From the NCBI GenBank assembly GCA_946902875.1, contig OX336343.1:6747754-6811753 (forward strand): DNA of 64,000 bases, given 5' to 3'. A program made the translations under genes and the position numbers. Below, one piece after another: positions 37,501 through 42,519 of this stretch. The DNA comes from Nematopogon swammerdamellus (taxonomy: Eukaryota; Arthropoda; Insecta; Lepidoptera; Adelidae). Positions within the stretch are counted from its first letter, which is position 1; each line of letters begins with the position of its first letter. Below the pieces are notes generated by a model. That model had not been told where the DNA came from and did not search any database. It was given only the letters and a program-made list of their open reading frames with translations.

Positions 37501-40500
37501 CTTTATTTACTTTTTTGTCTAGGAAAAACATGAGGATTGCGCGGGCGAAATTAATGTACTCGCCGTTTTAACACCCTGTATATAACAAAAATACCATTTA
37601 TAGCTAGAATAATAATTATCTGTAAATACAATCCATTCGTTAGTTCATAAACTTTCATGGAAAAATCTTCCAAAATGTTTTTTTTTTCTAGCACCTTCAA
37701 CTACACCAGGTGGCATATTTCCAAAGTCTATAGGGTGCTCTGATTGGTCGATGCCAGTTTGGCGGGAAATTTAAATTTCGGAAGTATTTGAACTGCACTA
37801 TGCGAGTTTTCTCCGTTTCGGTGGTTCAAAAAAAAATAACCAGGGTTAAATGAAGGCGCATGTCGTTTTTGTTACGTTTGTATTTCCGAAAATAAAGCTT
37901 TTAGGTGGTTATAAAAAAACTGAACACCCTAAAAAAAATTAAACACACTAACATTGCTTAAAACAAAAAACAAAAAACTTTTGTGGGACTCGAACCCATG
38001 GTCAAAAAATACAAACCCTACGCCGTACCAATGCGCCACGAAATCACTTAGACGACCTAACGAATATCGGGTTCAGTAGGTTCGCTAGGAGTGCCGGAGG
38101 CAGAGCCAGACGAAATTTAAATTTCCCGCCAAACTGGCATCGACCAATCAGCATAACTCACCCTATAGATTATGGATATATGCCACCAGGGGCCTATTTA
38201 TTAATAAACGTGACAATGACAGGAACAAGGCGACAGGTGACAATCCGACAATTTGACAATTTTTTGTTTAATAAAGATTAACACTGACAAATTTGTCACG
38301 GTGCCGGTGGAAAATGTACAAATATGTCGATTTGTCATGACAATTTGACATATTTTTGTTTAATAAACAATTTCGGCCATGTCAGAAAAAGTGACAAATT
38401 TGTCAATTACCATGACAAATAAGTCAGAATATTTTATTAGTAAAAAATAATAATTGTCACCTTTTTTAAACGGGTTTTTAGTCTGATAATTTTGTCAGTA
38501 TTTACCTGTCGCATTTGGACATAATTGTCATCTTTATTAATCGACTTATTTGTCAAAAAGTGACAAAATTATCGGATTGTCGCATTTATTAAATAGGCCC
38601 CAGGTGGGCGGGCGCCACCTGGTGTGTAGGTGAAGGATTGTTTTGGTTAATGCTCCGAAACTGGAAGGGATGACAACACAAAAACATAATCACATTATAT
38701 TAACTTGTAAACTGCCAGTGTAGATAGAATTTTGTTCACTGTACATTTTTACAATAAACAATGCATTAGTTTTGACCGGGGTGGCAAACGGATCTGATCG
38801 GTAGGTATTTTAAGGGGCGGAGCTAAGGCCGGGGTGGCAATGGGGAACAGGCCCACATTTCTACTTCCTATAGGACTTAAGTACCTACTTCAAAAAGCCA
38901 AATAACCTGGCATGCTTGGACAACTCTTAAAACACAACATCCGTGATGTCAGCCCATAACACCTTGGTGAACCAGATGCTATGTCAGTGATTCCCTTCGG
39001 TCATGCCGGCTACACCAAACTGGACGAAAAAACACATGGGTGGCTGTGCCGAGAGACCAATGGTGCATTCCACAGAGCCAAAATCAACTTTCCTCGCGAA
39101 CCAAGCTGCCAGATTTGCGGACTGTTGCTAGGCTGTCTAGTCCGTTAATACGACGTTTTCTGGAAACACCCTCGCCGAAAGACAGTTCCACACAGTAGCG
39201 ATGCAACAAAGAAGCGATTTTTAGAACCTCAAACAACAATGGTGACGACAAAAGGGTGCAGAGTCTCTCAGCAACGTGAGTGATGGGGAGATAGGACGGG
39301 TGACAGGGAATAAGGGATGCTAGTTCCTCACAGCTTATTATTTGCATAGCCGCCGTTCGACCGACCTTTCATTGGGTCGGCCCGCGGTCTTGCGACGCGA
39401 GACGTTGGCCCAGACGTTAGCTCGGGTCTAACGGCGTTGGCCATCAGTTAACTCACATCGGCCGGCTGTTAGCCCACATCGGCCTGCAGTTTACCGATAT
39501 CGTATTTCGGTCTATATTCACATCGCCCTGCAGTCCACCGTTCAATACTAACTTTTTTTCGACAAAATAGTCTAATTACACTTATTATAGTTACACTATT
39601 CAGATTACACTAGTCTGATTACACTAGAACACAAAATAGTCTAACTACACCATTCAGAATAGTCTAATTACACTATTGTTATAATTACACTTGAACATAA
39701 AATAGACTAACTACACTTTTCAGAATAGTCTAGAATAAAACAAAATAGTCTAATTACACTATTCAGAGGAATGTGCAGAGTTACTTACAAATCCTATTTT
39801 TCTTGCGTTCGTTGTATTTCTGAATTAATATGATAAAAAAACAAAGCTAGAAACAAACAAAGAAACAAATATACAGAGTCAAGCTAAATAAAACCGTTTA
39901 AAAAAAAATCATTCTTTATCATATCCTGTTATATTGAATAATCCCCTGATCGGACGCCGCCTTGAAGAGTCTACTAGCTAGTTAATAACGGAATCTTGCA
40001 CTACGGTTGCAGGTGCGCGACGCTTCGTATGGCTCGTCGTCGGACTCGGAAGGGGAGTCGGAGTTGGAGAGCGGCACGGACGCGTGGGGCGTGGCGCGGC
40101 TGCTGTACGCGGGCCTGGGCACGCTCGCCGTGGGCCTCGTCGTCTACTTCGTGGGCACCGGCGACAAGGGCTTCAAGACGCCGGCGCTGCGGCTCGTGGG
40201 CCCGACGCTCATCGTGGCCGGCCTCGCCTGCTGCCTGCTGCGCATCATGTTCTGTATCTGCGCCAAGCCTTGCTGCACCAGGGTGCGCAGGGACCACAAG
40301 GAGAACAGAAGGTCACTTGCACGTTCATAACACCAACTGACCTAGAGGAGATATTAGCACAAACTTCATTTCTATAGACAAATTCTGCTACTAGTTAGGA
40401 CCTCGACATGATTAAATTATGCACAACTTTTCTGTGTCGTGTAGTCATCTGGGTTCTTCTGACATGCTGACTAGTTAAGCTGCGTATCCACTAGAGGCAG

Positions 40501-41258
40501 ACTCGGGGCGAGGCAGCCGCTCGACCCGAGGCCGCACAAGTGGAGACGCTGCCTCAACCTGAGGCACGCCGCGCCATGAGGCAAATTCGTCGCCTCGGGC
40601 CGAGCCATATTTTGTCGGTTTTTTGCCGCGCTCAAAGGAGCCTCAGTCCGAGGCGTGCACTTGGTCCACGCCTCACCTTGATCCGCGACATGACTGGCGA
40701 CTATGCCACAGAGTGAGCAGCCTCAGTTTGCTTCAAGTCGAGGCTGCTCGGCCTGAGGCTGCTCTAATGGATACGCAGCTTTACAGTAACTCTCTCAACG
40801 TCTCGTCCCGTCTTCCCTTCTAACTCGTACGTATATAATCATATGTGTGTATGTAACGCCGCAGACTGTCCCGCGACGGATGCGGCGAGGAGGTGCCGCT
40901 GGCGGACCGCGCGGCGCTGCTGGCGGGCGCGGGGCCGCGCGTGGGCCCCGCGCAGTGCTCGCCCGCGCGCCGCCGCCCCGACACCTCCAGCTGCGACGTG
41001 TCCAGCATCTCCAGCGCGGAGGAGGACGAGCGGCTGCGGCGGTACCGCACGGCGCGCCCGCCACCCGACCCGCCGCCCGCCGCCGGCGCTCACCCGCGCC
41101 GCCCGCGCGAGCCGGTCCACCCGGTGCCCCCGCAGCCGGCGCCGCCGCAGCCGCATCCGCCGCAGCCGCCACCGCCGCAGCCGCCGCCGGCTGCCGTGCG
41201 AGGTGTGTCGTTCGCTCGCGGTGAACTCGTGCTGAGCCCGTCGCAGCTCCGCTCCTAA
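10232..41258 (+). CDS. Gene 1: two-transmembrane-domain protein of unknown function (multi-exon)
   Basis: Exons 10232-10498, 35809-35961, 40013-40311 and 40865-41258 join in frame to about 370 residues. All acceptors end in AG and all donors start GT. The N-terminal ~140 residues are Ala/Pro/Arg-rich. Exon 3 gives an acidic serine stretch (SSSDSEGESELESG) and membrane span 1 (about residues 167-188, LLYAGLGTLAVGLVVYFVG). A short GDKGF loop leads to span 2 (201-223, LVGPTLIVAGLACCLLRIMF) and a cysteine-rich end (CICAKPCC). Exon 4 is a cytoplasmic-looking tail with SSCDVSSISSAEEDERLRRY and a proline/glutamine run. The hairpin topology recalls TMEM200- or PIRT-type proteins, but I do not recognise the family. 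Alternative first exons at 11371 and 33494 are also phase-compatible. GC at third codon positions is very high, unlike STUB1. Confidence 0.7.
10548..10597 (+). other. Possible small exon with strong splice sites
   Basis: A pyrimidine-rich acceptor (ccttctgttctgttccag) and a near-ideal donor (CAG|GTAAGT) enclose 50 bases reading PDLIRSPRDYRIADPP. Two things argue against simple inclusion after exon 1a. The intervening intron would be only 49 bases, and 50 bases would throw exon 35809 out of its coding frame. It may belong to another transcript or be non-coding. Confidence 0.3.
10745..10925 (+). promoter_or_regulatory. Second GC-rich block between candidate first exons
   Basis: CpG-rich sequence (ggcacgcgcgcggccgcgca and similar) flanked by AT-rich DNA, lying upstream of the exon at 11371. 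No convincing exon with splice sites. Plausibly part of a promoter region. Confidence 0.3.
11371..11514 (+). CDS. Gene 1 candidate alternative first exon 1b
   Basis: 48 codons from ATG (context gccagcATG) to TGG before a strong donor GTGAGT, phase 0. It encodes a basic stretch (RSKSKERRKERLKKAG) and ends APFPRYPPTTW. Balanced codon use and a clean donor make this a convincing protein-coding first exon. The upstream 200 bases look like an untranslated leader. It can join in frame to 35809 or directly to 40013. It could also be the first exon of another gene, since no second partner is proven. Confidence 0.55.
11600..14060 (+). repeat. Intronic satellite: 117-bp and 83-bp related units, about 2.4 kb
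   Basis: The array begins about 90-180 bases after the donor of exon 1b. Anchors at 13188, 13305, 13422 and 13539 give an exact 117-base period, while anchors at 12021 and 12104 give an 83-base unit. Units share 'gtagcacatacacgaac', 'gcgtagaacatac' and 'ttttctacgactttcgtag'. The last contains the inverted pair CTACGA-ctt-TCGTAG in nearly every unit. Copies are more diverged at both ends. A piece of AT-rich sequence interrupts it near 13705-13775. Confidence 0.95.
14150..14400 (-). mobile_element. Degenerate SINE-A-like head remnant
   Basis: Minus strand contains GCGCGGTCAGAGCTTGGATG then a GACCGTTGGA block and a CCGTGGTTCGGA block. This is the same order as the 5S/tRNA-like head of SINE-A. 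The neighbouring 'gcgtggcaagagcgggttta' at 14169 recurs in diverged form at 53824, so the unit is repetitive. The 66-codon frame here is not a gene. Confidence 0.5.
14605..14822 (-). mobile_element. SINE-D body
   Basis: Shares 'gcagagtaatcggtgctgtg', 'acgtttagcaaagtattc' and 'aagtaccgtgccaaggtgag' blocks with 5660-5895 and 15840-16030. It lacks the head module. Confidence 0.8.
15046..15245 (-). mobile_element. Jockey-like LINE 3' end
   Basis: Starts with a T run on plus. The complement reads through a C-terminal 'W-N-A-L-P'-type region typical of Jockey-like LINE ORFs (ctctggaacgctctccctgc block) and the 'aagtacagtcttgggtcctt' block. Matches the plus-strand fragment at 62095-62375. Confidence 0.7.
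15255..15545 (-). mobile_element. SINE-A copy with shared head
   Basis: Full SINE-A body on minus, from the A tail (T run at 15250-15265 on plus) to the 'tcgccttttacgacatacac' head block at 15510. The tRNA/5S-like segment is missing; the shared head is joined directly to the body. Confidence 0.85.
15840..16142 (-). mobile_element. SINE-D with shared head
   Basis: The clearest SINE-D copy. On minus, the head (ccgtgtggggtcggtact ... gtgcatgccataaaaggc) is followed directly by the SINE-D body and ends near the 'acagcgtgtggtatgcacg' block. Confidence 0.8.
16143..16884. other. No recognisable feature
   Basis: AT-rich intronic sequence with T and A runs. Confidence 0.5.
16885..17040 (-). mobile_element. 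LINE 3' UTR remnant
   Basis: Shares 'cacagccaata' and 'ctcgcgaaaccac' blocks and a preceding 'ggtggctgt' block with 25650-25760 and 39035-39110. In the last of these they lie just beyond a Jockey-like ORF end. Confidence 0.55.
17140..17517 (-). mobile_element. SINE-A, full length with tRNA/5S-like head
   Basis: Minus strand, 5' to 3': tRNA A-box-like GGTAGCTCAGTGGTGCGG, a 'gttaagcaaccctgagcgcg' block and GGTCAGTACTTGGATGGGTG that mirror the 5S rRNA internal control region. A B-box-like CGGTTCG, the conserved body and an A tail follow. The 5' end of the element is near 17517. Confidence 0.9.
17570..17810. other. GC-rich block of unknown nature
   Basis: A 240-base block with open frames on minus but no start, splice or family support. 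It sits between a SINE-A and a TAAA microsatellite (17820-17842), so a repeat fragment is more likely than a gene. Confidence 0.35.
17850..18126. mobile_element. TA-flanked MITE with 15-bp terminal inverted repeats
   Basis: Left end TACACGGTGTTGCAAC and right end TGCAACACCGTA are inverted and flanked by TA, the pattern of Tc1/mariner-type non-autonomous elements. About 275 bp. The AT-rich interior has no ORF of note. Confidence 0.7.
18170..18284 (-). pseudogene. RTE-type LINE C-terminal fragment
   Basis: The minus strand encodes RADWRTIGEVYVQQWTHT, the characteristic C-terminal end of lepidopteran RTE-type LINE ORFs. The corresponding plus-strand wording is 'cactgctggacatacacctc'. Only the end remains. 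Confidence 0.6.
18290..18960. other. No recognisable feature
   Basis: AT-rich intronic sequence. Confidence 0.5.
19190..19335 (+). repeat. 58-bp tandem duplication and (TATG)n at the 3' end of a dispersed element
   Basis: The block from 'acccgactacggcgaagcc' to 'gagtttggcgtgtatg' occurs twice in tandem, followed by TATG repeats (about 19306-19330). The reverse complement of this end, with (ATAC)n and 'cgtagtcgggtaaaa', closes the element at 31430-31690, so this is a family end. Confidence 0.85.
19845..20275 (+). mobile_element. SINE-A with both the shared head and a tRNA/5S-like segment
   Basis: Order: 'accgtgtggggtcggtactt' head, 'actaagggatcg', then a shortened 'cagcctgggcagcttaatgg' tRNA-like segment, GGCTGACCGTGGTTCGGA, body and A tail. 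It shows both heads can occur in one copy. Confidence 0.85.
20540..21305 (+). pseudogene. Jockey-like LINE reverse transcriptase C-terminal fragment and 3' UTR
   Basis: Conceptual frames read EKRRRLVSELEQTLGSISEW, then LNTSKIQVCAFSAK, then SLKFCDHLGVLRVEFSHDLN. These are post-catalytic RT regions of Jockey-like LINEs. A further frame gives the 'leucine-aspartate-arginine-rich' region near 21000-21040. Multiple stops and frameshifts. The 3' UTR with 'ctcgggtccttcaacctggg' and 'ggtggctcggcgccacatg' ends in an A run near 21300. Confidence 0.75.
21306..21665. other. No recognisable feature
   Basis: AT-rich intronic sequence. A repeated 'tcggtcttg...ctgactg' motif occurs twice but has no known meaning. 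Confidence 0.4.
21668..22270 (+). mobile_element. SINE-A interrupted by a ~297-bp insert
   Basis: The SINE-A head and body (21668-21914) stop at 'cccggtgttatgg', and the tail resumes at about 22207 with 'ttatgggctgacgtcacgg'. The inserted segment (about 21915-22206, starts cacagattact, ends gtgaggcctgg) is flanked by TTATGG on both sides, a plausible target duplication. A second copy at 51668-52065 has the same insert at the same site. Confidence 0.85.
22328..23075. repeat. Long near-perfect inverted repeat, ~300-bp arms
   Basis: The left arm 22328-22626 and right arm 22751-23075 are reverse complements with few indels, including ACCACGGCTCTATATTTAGA on the right arm and its complement on the left. 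The ~125-base loop is non-repetitive. It contains no ORF. The arms each also hold a tandem duplicated 'ttataaaaaactaaaacccg' block. Confidence 0.95.
23080..24145. other. No recognisable feature
   Basis: AT-rich intronic sequence. A polyadenylation-like 'ggaaataaacgc' occurs near 23120. The short open frames here have no supporting context. Confidence 0.45.
24147..25645 (+). mobile_element. Large GGGTTCCGT-family element with four ~310-bp internal units
   Basis: Bounded by 'agggttccgtacctc' at 24147 and 'gatacggaaccctcggtgcg' at about 25606, in inverted relation. After a (TCTG)n tract, the unit carrying 'aattgaaattaat' recurs with starts at 24284, 24594, 24909 and 25225 (spacing 310, 315 and 316). 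Each unit contains 'gatacggccat' or a close relative. No coding frame crosses the units. It sits in the long intron of gene 1. Confidence 0.85.
25650..25760 (-). mobile_element. LINE 3' UTR remnant
   Basis: Shares 'agacacagccaatatcacc' and 'ctcgcgaaaccac' with 16885-17040. Confidence 0.5.
25825..26000 (+). mobile_element. SINE-A fragment
   Basis: Begins at 'ggctgaccgtggttcg' and covers the first half of the body to 'ccagttcagtgta'. The tail is missing. Confidence 0.8.
26001..27580. other. Intronic stretch with only weak repeat traces
   Basis: A diverged LINE 3' UTR trace (ctggcacggcattcgcagcc) lies near 26268-26345. The rest is AT-rich and without recognisable genes. Confidence 0.45.
27583..27735 (-). 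mobile_element. Diverged SINE-A fragment
   Basis: Recognisable by 'cccgtgatgtt', 'aaccaggtgccatgtc' and 'ggaaaacacgaactattta' in the expected order, with many substitutions. An old copy. Confidence 0.65.
27865..28150 (+). mobile_element. SINE-A with shared head
   Basis: Starts at 'ccccgtgtatgtcgtaaaag', runs through the full body and ends in an A10 tail. Close to the 15255 and 34530 copies. Confidence 0.9.
28151..29930. other. No recognisable gene
   Basis: AT-rich intronic sequence. A 75-codon frame at 29356-29583 has no start or splice support and no recognised family. Confidence 0.45.
29933..30080 (-). mobile_element. Jockey-like LINE 3' end
   Basis: The T run, 'gtctaacgacgcccatggac', 'accatgccggcctgacaggtg' and 'ctcttgaaggacccgagact' blocks match 34205-34370 on the same strand. 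Confidence 0.75.
30500..31275. repeat. Two opposed 67-bp tandem arrays (head-to-head)
   Basis: On the left, a unit containing 'gaggccgaaggccgagctgc' and 'gttcaggaagacgataaac' repeats at 30650, 30717, 30784, 30852 and 30919 (period 67-68). From about 30978 the same unit runs in the reverse orientation (ctcggccttcggcctcgccc at ~31010, 31068, 31134, 31200; period about 66). The left edge has the common lepidopteran motif 'cttttgcccgcggcttcgct'. The whole region could form a long snap-back structure. Confidence 0.9.
31430..31690 (-). mobile_element. Dispersed element end with an 18-bp perfect hairpin
   Basis: Holds CGTTGGATGCGTCTTGAC at 31497-31514 and its exact reverse complement at 31532-31549, then (ATAC)n and 'ctctcgccgtagtcgggtaa'. 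The latter two are the complement of the element end at 19190-19335. Confidence 0.7.
32040..32365 (-). mobile_element. Unnamed dispersed repeat, copy 1
   Basis: Blocks such as 'gggagccacatcttagc', 'tcctgtgtcccgtat', 'ggaacatacatac' (microsatellite), 'tttagtatcatacacaga' and 'gaccatcccttacagattta' reappear in reverse order and complement at 55080-55370. The shared length is about 300 bases. Confidence 0.75.
32394..32411. repeat. 18-bp perfect palindrome GCGGCCGATATCGGCCGC
   Basis: Perfect dyad. The same design with two substitutions per arm occurs at 36259-36276. Confidence 0.9.
32420..33225. other. No recognisable gene
   Basis: Mixed intronic sequence. No repeat family recognised. Confidence 0.4.
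33228..33378 (+). mobile_element. Jockey-like LINE 3' end
   Basis: The 'ttcaagagaggcgtgtacgg', 'gtcaggctggcatggcattc' and 'accttatgggtggatcgg' blocks then an A run. Confidence 0.75.
33494..33589 (+). CDS. Gene 1 candidate alternative first exon 1c
   Basis: An ATG opens 32 GC-rich codons (MPRRRGIACEARVRSASPP, then PRAARSGPVAL) that stop being GC-rich exactly at a possible donor CTC|GTATGC. The donor is phase 0 like those of exons 1a and 1b, and it lies 2.2 kb upstream of exon 35809. An upstream leader-like stretch (about 33440-33493) precedes it. The donor is weaker than those of the other two candidates. Confidence 0.3.
33600..34200. other. No recognisable gene
   Basis: Contains the short inverted pair around 'gatcgcgcgatc' at 34004-34015. 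Otherwise unremarkable. Confidence 0.4.
34205..34370 (-). mobile_element. Jockey-like LINE 3' end
   Basis: T run, 'gccacccatagagtgtctaa', 'gccatgccggcctgacaggt' and 'ctcttgaaggacccgagact' blocks. Confidence 0.8.
34530..34795 (-). mobile_element. SINE-A with partial shared head
   Basis: A tail (T run at 34522-34535 on plus), full body and the 'tcgccttttacgacatacac' block at 34775. Confidence 0.9.
34868..35252 (+). mobile_element. SINE-A, full length with tRNA/5S-like head
   Basis: Begins CCTCGGTAGCTCAGTGGTGC, followed by a 5S-like GGTCAGTACTTGCATGGGTG, GGCTGACCGTGGTTCGGG, full body and A tail. The only full-length plus-strand copy with this head. It sits 70 bases from the minus-strand copy above, so the two face away from each other. 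Confidence 0.9.
35485..35745 (-). mobile_element. SINE-A body ending 64 bases before an exon
   Basis: Same subfamily as the 56735 and 57510 copies (gcttccccctttgatcgtgc block). Its 5' end is truncated at 'acagttttacgagg', 64 bases before the acceptor of exon 35809. Insertion here could influence that splice site. Confidence 0.9.
35809..35961 (+). CDS. Gene 1, exon 2
   Basis: 51 codons between acceptor gtgcgcag and donor GTAACT, phase 0 at both ends. It reads GRAAWQEAAALAS, an Ala/Gly run, then CSVPGDHPRARSDHRKWHRT. High GC at third positions supports this frame. The two other open frames are arginine-rich shadows. Confidence 0.65.
36213..36276. repeat. Two related GCGGTCGATATCGACCGC-type palindromes
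   Basis: 36213-36230 (one mismatch from a perfect dyad) and 36259-36276 (perfect). They sit 46 bases apart with 'gtcaactatgaa' and 'gttgactgcgga' before them. A variant lies at 32394. Confidence 0.85.
36280..37125. other. No recognisable gene
   Basis: AT-rich. The block 'gagacgacagattaggaa' occurs twice near 36430-36475 as a short tandem duplication. Confidence 0.4.
37130..37580. mobile_element. TA-flanked MITE with long TIRs and a GC-rich core
   Basis: Left end TACAAGGTGTAAAAACGGCG (37130) and right end ending AACACCCTGTA (37580) are inverted over about 37 bases with a few mismatches. TA lies directly outside each end, fitting the Tc1/mariner style. The core at 37295-37420 is strikingly G-rich. 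Confidence 0.75.
37701..38630. mobile_element. TIR element with internal tRNA-like promoter, copy 1, interrupted
   Basis: Left TIR from CTACACCAGGTGGCATATTT. The matching inverse runs from AAATTTAAATTTCCCGCC near 38115 to TATATGCCACC at 38187, with the terminal CCACCTGGTGTG displaced to about 38615. Arms of about 75 bases are well paired. Inside, on minus, is a tRNA-like stretch (38046-37984) with A-box-like TGGCGCATTGGTACG and a perfect B box GGTTCGAGTCC. The right end was split by insertion of another element (38188-38604). Confidence 0.8.
38188..38604. mobile_element. Nested MITE built of TGACA/TGTCA motifs
   Basis: Ends GGGGCCTATTTATTAATAAA and TTTATTAAATAGGCCCC are inverted. The flanks share CCAGG or a shorter version. 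The interior has about 18 copies of TGACA or TGTCA. Non-coding. Confidence 0.75.
38930..39033 (-). mobile_element. SINE-A fragment
   Basis: Contains the 'aacatccgtgatgtcagccc' block and continues to 'aactggacgaaaaaaca'. The head is missing. Confidence 0.75.
39035..39350 (-). pseudogene. Jockey-like LINE C-terminal fragment
   Basis: The minus strand reads [20 protein letters not shown], then region pieces typical of Jockey-like LINE ORF ends, with at least one frameshift relative to the related copy at 55480-56020. The 3' UTR with ctcgcgaacc leads to the left edge. Confidence 0.7.
39535..39965 (+). repeat. Direct repeat, left copy, with AGTCTAATTACACTATTCAGA minisatellite
   Basis: Starts with 'caatactaac' and a T run plus 'tcgacaaaatagtctaatta'. 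It then has irregular tandem units of 'agtctaattacac' with 'tattcagaa' or 'tagaacacaaa', and ends in 'ttcagaggaatgtgcagagt' and 'ccctgatcggacgccgcctt'. The same beginning, array and end are found at 42520-43022, giving direct repeats about 3 kb apart with exons 3 and 4 between them. Confidence 0.9.
40013..40311 (+). CDS. Gene 1, exon 3 (membrane hairpin)
   Basis: 99 codons plus 2 bases, from acceptor cggttgcag to donor AG|GTCACT. It holds the acidic serine stretch, both membrane spans and a cysteine-rich end (FCICAKPCC), then the basic VRRDHKENR. This is the most protein-like exon of the gene. Confidence 0.85.
40478..40780. mobile_element. PIF/Harbinger-type MITE in intron 3
   Basis: Ends AGCTGCGTATCCACTAGAG and CTCTAATGGATACGCAGCT are inverted and flanked by TTA on both sides (40475-40477 and 40781-40783). 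This matches the TWA target of PIF/Harbinger elements. The 303-bp interior has repeated 'cctgaggc'-like motifs and no ORF of note. It ends about 85 bases before exon 4. Confidence 0.85.
40865..41258 (+). CDS. Gene 1, terminal exon 4
   Basis: Acceptor cgccgcag, 1 base completing the split Arg codon, 130 codons and stop TAA at 41256-41258. It encodes SRDGCGEEVPLADRAALLAG, a serine/acidic stretch, then a proline/glutamine-rich tail and SFARGELVLSPSQLRS. Extremely GC-rich, and several long open frames on both strands here are only shadows. Confidence 0.8.
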
Positions 41259-41373
41259 CGGCCGCGCCCGCCCGCCGCCCGCGCCCGCACGTCGCGCCGG
41301 AAGCGGCGTGGACAGCGACGCCGGCGGCGGCGGCGGCGCGCGCGCGCGGACGCGTCGAACTCCATCGAGAAGC

Positions 41374-41379
41374 AATAAA
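41374..41379 (+). terminator. Polyadenylation signal AATAAA for gene 1
   Basis: Canonical hexamer 116 bases after the stop, at the end of the GC-rich 3' sequence. The continued GC-rich stretch to about 41580 suggests a downstream site may also be used. Confidence 0.6.
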
Positions 41380-41399
41380 GGTTGTCGCAATAGTATCGA

Positions 41400-42515
41400 T
41401 ATTAGGGTTAGGTTGACGCTGCTGGGAGAGTCGTTCGAACGGTCTCCGCGCGCGCCTCCGCGGCGGCCGACTCGTGCGTAGTGCGTTCAGTGTGTGTCGA
41501 GTTTATCTAGCGGTGTGCTCGCGTAGCGCGGTAGAGTGCGAGCGAGCGGAACGGTCGGGCTTCGTGTGTAGGCGTACGGTCTGTTGTCCACGATCGATAA
41601 CCTACTATACATACTATACTAGTCGTATAAAAAGGGTTAATTAAGTACGGAATGCACTTTTTCAATTGAGTTGTATTTTTCAAAAAGGGAGGGTAATGTT
41701 TTTACTAAACAAATTTTGCCGTTTTCTCGTGTTATTTGCATGATCAAATTTCTTTCTACCAACCGGAGCGTGAAACACAGTAAGAAATGCATCTCATATA
41801 AAATTGTGGAACAAAAAAAATTTTCATACTATATTAGCACATTTTGATGATTCGACCAAGCAAGTACTATCTATCACACACCACCGCTGACTGCTATGTG
41901 CTTATTGTTCTTGCATTTCTCTATCTTAAAAAAGTTCATGTCCTCTTTTATTTTTAATAATTAAATATTTATTAATCTATACACTTTTAATAAGATATAC
42001 AAGACCGAACTGGCCTAAGGGGCATTCAATGTTATGATAATTATTATTTACCTACAAGTACCTACATAGTGTGGGTAAAGTACGGACATGTGTGTGAGAA
42101 TTATAGTATAGGTAACATAATATTGAAATCTATAATTTTTTTAACATTTCACTGAAGTAGACAATTGCAGATGGAAGAAAAATGGTAATAATTCGTTTTC
42201 AAAGGAAACGTTGTGTTTTTCTCCCATGTTAACCGTTCTTTTTCTATCTCATTATTCTACTTTAGGTACAATTACAAACATTTATGTATGTACTACTTGG
42301 GAAGAAGTCAAGGTGTTACCGGTCAGGTGTCCTACTAATATTTCACAAACCTAACCTTCCTAAACCAGATATATAATTTTTTATTTATATAACTGAAACT
42401 GATACCTTCTACTATCGACTTGGATTATTTAATTAAATAAAGTACCTATTAAATGTATTATGAAATTAATTAAAACACCCACAGATGAAACCCGCATAAC
42501 TGAAGGTCCACTGAA
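41400..42515. other. Gene 1 downstream region
   Basis: GC-rich to about 41580, which may be extended 3' UTR or an unannotated regulatory block, then AT-rich with nothing recognised. Confidence 0.4.
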
Positions 42516-42519
42516 AATC

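Noticed and set aside
40795..41390. Long minus-strand and alternative plus-strand frames over exon 4
   Set aside because: Antisense or frame-shifted shadows of a very GC-rich exon.
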